Shown: in pieces, positions 4,819 through 6,713 of the stretch
Numbering within the stretch: the first letter of the stretch is position 1
Layout: each line of letters begins with the position of its first letter
Assembly (NCBI GenBank): GCA_030450535.1
Contig: JAKDIK010000154.1
Span: forward strand, 1-6,713
Length of the DNA stretch: 6,713 bases
Direction: 5' to 3'
Source: Propionibacteriaceae bacterium
GTDB taxonomy: Bacteria > Actinomycetota > Actinomycetes > Propionibacteriales > Propionibacteriaceae
Program-made: the position numbers and the translations under genes
Notes under the pieces: model-generated
Told to the model about the DNA's origin: nothing
Database searches by the model: none
The model's input: only the letters and a program-made list of their open reading frames with translations

Positions 4819-5631
4819 GTGGTGACCGACGCGACCGTGCTCGACGTTGTCCGCCGCATGGCCGCCGAGTTGGTTGCCGTGGAGGGCGTCGTCGGCGTCA
4901 CCTTGGGTGGCAGCCGGGCGCGGGGGACGCACACGCCCGCCTCGGATGTCGATCTCGGCATCTATTACGACCCCACCGCCACCCGGCTCAGCGATGAACT
5001 GACCCACCTCACCGCCCGCTGGACCACGACGCCCGCGACGGTGGGTCAGCCCGGCTCCTGGGGGCCCTGGGTGGACGCCGGCGCATGGCTCACCCTCGCC
5101 GATCTCCCGTCCGTCGACTGGATTCTGCGCGACGTCGACCGCGTCGCCCATCAGGTTGACCGCGCCCGGCGGGGCGAGTACGCCTTCTGGGAGCAGCCCG
5201 GCCACCCCCTCGGCTTCCTAGACGTCTCCTACGCCGGAGAACTCGCCACCGCCGTGGTTCTCGCCGATCCCTCCGGACGCCTCGGCACCCTCAGAGCCCG
5301 GCTCGACCCCTATCCCCAAGCACTCGCCGACGCCGTGCAGGCCGACGCCTGGCAGGTCGGTTTCCATCTGGACGCCGCCGCCAAGGCCGCCCCGCGCGCC
5401 GACATCACCTACGTGGCACTCTCCCTCGGGAAGGCGCTCATGCTCGCCGCCCACGGGATGCTGGCTGCCCGACACGTCTGGGTCACCAACGAGAAGGGAC
5501 TGGTCCTTCAGGCCGCCCGCCACGAGCCCCGGCTTGCGGCCGCGGCGTCCGAACTGGCCCGTCTCGGCACCACGGCGGACGACCTCGCCGCCGCCATCGA
5601 CCGCGTCCGCGCCCTGGTGGTGCGGTCGTGA
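4819..5631 (+). CDS. Nucleotidyltransferase-fold protein
   Basis: A 270-aa member of the polymerase-beta-like nucleotidyltransferase superfamily. Such proteins transfer a nucleotide to a small molecule, protein or RNA; some (AadA, kanamycin-type) adenylylate aminoglycosides. Seen: the signature GGSRARGTHTPASDVDL (30-46) with GS, then Asp43 and Asp45 as metal ligands; a strand with VDWILRDVDRV (99-109), whose Asp100 or Asp105 is a likely third acid; and a helical C-terminal half (about 165-270), as in substrate-binding domains of this family. No signal peptide. The substrate cannot be assigned, and a resistance role should not be assumed. GTG 4819 and GTG 4822 are both possible starts; there is no Shine-Dalgarno, and a poor -10-like AACACT (4805-4810) hints at a leaderless start. 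The stop overlaps dinB by 4 bp (GTGA). Confidence 0.85.
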   Translation: MVTDATVLDVVRRMAAELVAVEGVVGVTLGGSRARGTHTPASDVDLGIYYDPTATRLSDELTHLTARWTTTPATVGQPGSWGPWVDAGAWLTLADLPSVDWILRDVDRVAHQVDRARRGEYAFWEQPGHPLGFLDVSYAGELATAVVLADPSGRLGTLRARLDPYPQALADAVQADAWQVGFHLDAAAKAAPRADITYVALSLGKALMLAAHGMLAARHVWVTNEKGLVLQAARHEPRLAAAASELARLGTTADDLAAAIDRVRALVVRS

Positions 5632-6713
5632 GGGGGACCGCGTCCATCCTTCACCTCGACCTCGACGCCTTCTTCGCCGCCGTCGAGCAGCGTGACAAAC
5701 CGTCGCTGCGCGGCAAGCCCGTCATCGTGGGGGGTGTGGGGCCGCGCGGGGTCGTTTCGACGGCGTCCTATGAGGCGCGGGTGTTCGGCGTCCATTCGGC
5801 CATGCCGATGCACGAGGCACGCCGCCTGTGCCCGAATGCGGCATTCCTCTCCGGTCGGTTCCGCGCCTACCGAGAAAGCTCCGCCATCGTCATGGGCCTA
5901 CTGCGCGACCTCAGCCCGCTCGTGGAGCCGCTCAGTCTCGATGAGGCCTTCGTCGACCTCACGGGCGGTGGGCACGTCGACTTCAGCACGGACGCCGTCA
6001 CGGGCCTCGCCGAGGAACTGCGCGCCGGCGTCCACGAGCAGACCCGCGGGCTGACCGCCTCCGTCGGTATCGGCACCAGCAAATTCATTGCCAAGGTCGG
6101 CAGCGAGCTGGCCAAGCCCGACGGCGTCCGCGTGATCCCGCCCGGGACGGAACTCGACACCATCGCCGATCTGCCCGCGCGCGCCATCCCCGGGGTGGGG
6201 CCCGCCACCATGGAGCGTCTGAGCCGCCTGGGCGTCCGCACCGTGCAGGACATCCGCGAGCTGAGCCACGGCGAGGTGCTGCGCGAACTCGGCAAGGCGA
6301 ACGGCGAGTGGGTCCATAGCCTGGCCTTCGCTCGGGACGACCGCCCCGTCAGCCCTGATCGCGAGGCGAAGTCCATCTCGGTGGAGGACACGTTCTCCAC
6401 CGACGTCACCGATCGGGCCGAACTCGGCGCCGTCATCGAGCGCGACGCCCGGATCGTCGCCGAGCGGGTCGCACAGCAGGGCCTTTTCGCGCGCACCATC
6501 ACGCTCAAGGTGAAGCGACCAGATTTCACCATCCTCTCCCGCTCGCTCACGCTGCACGGCGCCACCGACCGAGCGGAGACGATCGCCCGCATCGCAAGAC
6601 AACTCCTCGATGGGCTCGCCATCGAGGACGGCTTTCGCCTGCTCGGCGTCGGCGTCGCGGGCTTCACCCCCGCCGCCCAGGAGGAACTCTTCGAGCCGGC
6701 CGCCGCCGGCCTT
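5628..6713 (+). CDS. dinB: DNA polymerase IV, Y-family (3' end beyond window)
   Basis: Error-prone translesion polymerase acting at stalled forks; 362 residues are in the window and the frame is still open at its end. Seen: the N-terminal palm motif HLDLDAFFAAVEQ (9-21) with Asp11 as metal ligand and Phe16 as the likely steric gate; YEARVFGVHSAMP (48-60); the SLDEAFVDL motif (103-111) with Asp105-Glu106 catalytic; SVGIGTSKFIAKVGSELAKP (145-164); the thumb helix-hairpin-helix IPGVGPATMERL (187-198); and a little-finger domain from about 246. QEELF (351-355) near the end resembles the beta-clamp-binding pentapeptide, so little protein should be missing. The start is GTG 5628, overlapping the nucleotidyltransferase stop (GTGA); the next residues align with the normal Pol IV N-terminus. 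Translation is probably coupled. No LexA-type box is seen before the pair. Confidence 0.96.
   Translation, partial: MRGTASILHLDLDAFFAAVEQRDKPSLRGKPVIVGGVGPRGVVSTASYEARVFGVHSAMPMHEARRLCPNAAFLSGRFRAYRESSAIVMGLLRDLSPLVEPLSLDEAFVDLTGGGHVDFSTDAVTGLAEELRAGVHEQTRGLTASVGIGTSKFIAKVGSELAKPDGVRVIPPGTELDTIADLPARAIPGVGPATMERLSRLGVRTVQDIRELSHGEVLRELGKANGEWVHSLAFARDDRPVSPDREAKSISVEDTFSTDVTDRAELGAVIERDARIVAERVAQQGLFARTITLKVKRPDFTILSRSLTLHGATDRAETIARIARQLLDGLAIEDGFRLLGVGVAGFTPAAQEELFEPAAAGL

Noticed and set aside
4819..5631. Aminoglycoside-resistance adenylyltransferase
   Set aside because: Only the general nucleotidyltransferase signature is visible; nothing identifies an aminoglycoside as substrate.
5867..6667. 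Minus-strand open frame of 266 codons
   Set aside because: Lies fully inside dinB, which has all Pol IV motifs; the Ser/Arg-rich product is a shadow.

Overview
This is a high-GC (about 65-75% in coding regions), gene-dense window with GTG starts, ATGA/GTGA overlaps, a probable leaderless gene and actinobacterial-style lipoproteins. It looks like chromosomal DNA of an actinobacterium. A Propionibacteriaceae-like host is my guess from gene style and is not proven. No tRNA, rRNA, CRISPR array, transposase or integrase is visible.

Left part (1-1256): a short alpha/beta-hydrolase (lipase-like) gene overlaps by 4 bp the start of folA (dihydrofolate reductase). Together they form a tight two-gene unit. 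A short convergent gap follows, then a minus-strand gene (1359-1676) for a three-helix membrane protein. A divergent gap (1677-1810) contains a perfect DnaA-box 9-mer.

Middle part (1811-3318): a lipoprotein gene overlaps by 7 bp a gene for an exported Pro/Ala-rich protein with a C-terminal PKD-like domain. This looks like a translationally coupled cell-surface pair. A local drop in GC spans the junction of the two genes.

The most unusual structure is at 3241-4774. The last 25 codons of the PKD-like gene, its stop and a following GC hairpin (108 bp, 3241-3348) are repeated at 4667-4774 with only three differences. Between the two copies lie 1318 bp. They carry a badly degraded fructosamine-kinase-family remnant (about 3479-3679) and an intact alpha/beta hydrolase gene (3755-4636) with its own leaderless-type promoter. 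A 3'-end duplication flanking foreign-looking cargo resembles an attL/attR pair or a homologous-recombination insertion scar, but no recombinase is present.

Right part (4819-6713): a nucleotidyltransferase-fold protein (270 aa) overlaps by 4 bp dinB (DNA polymerase IV), which runs off the window end. These two are probably co-transcribed.
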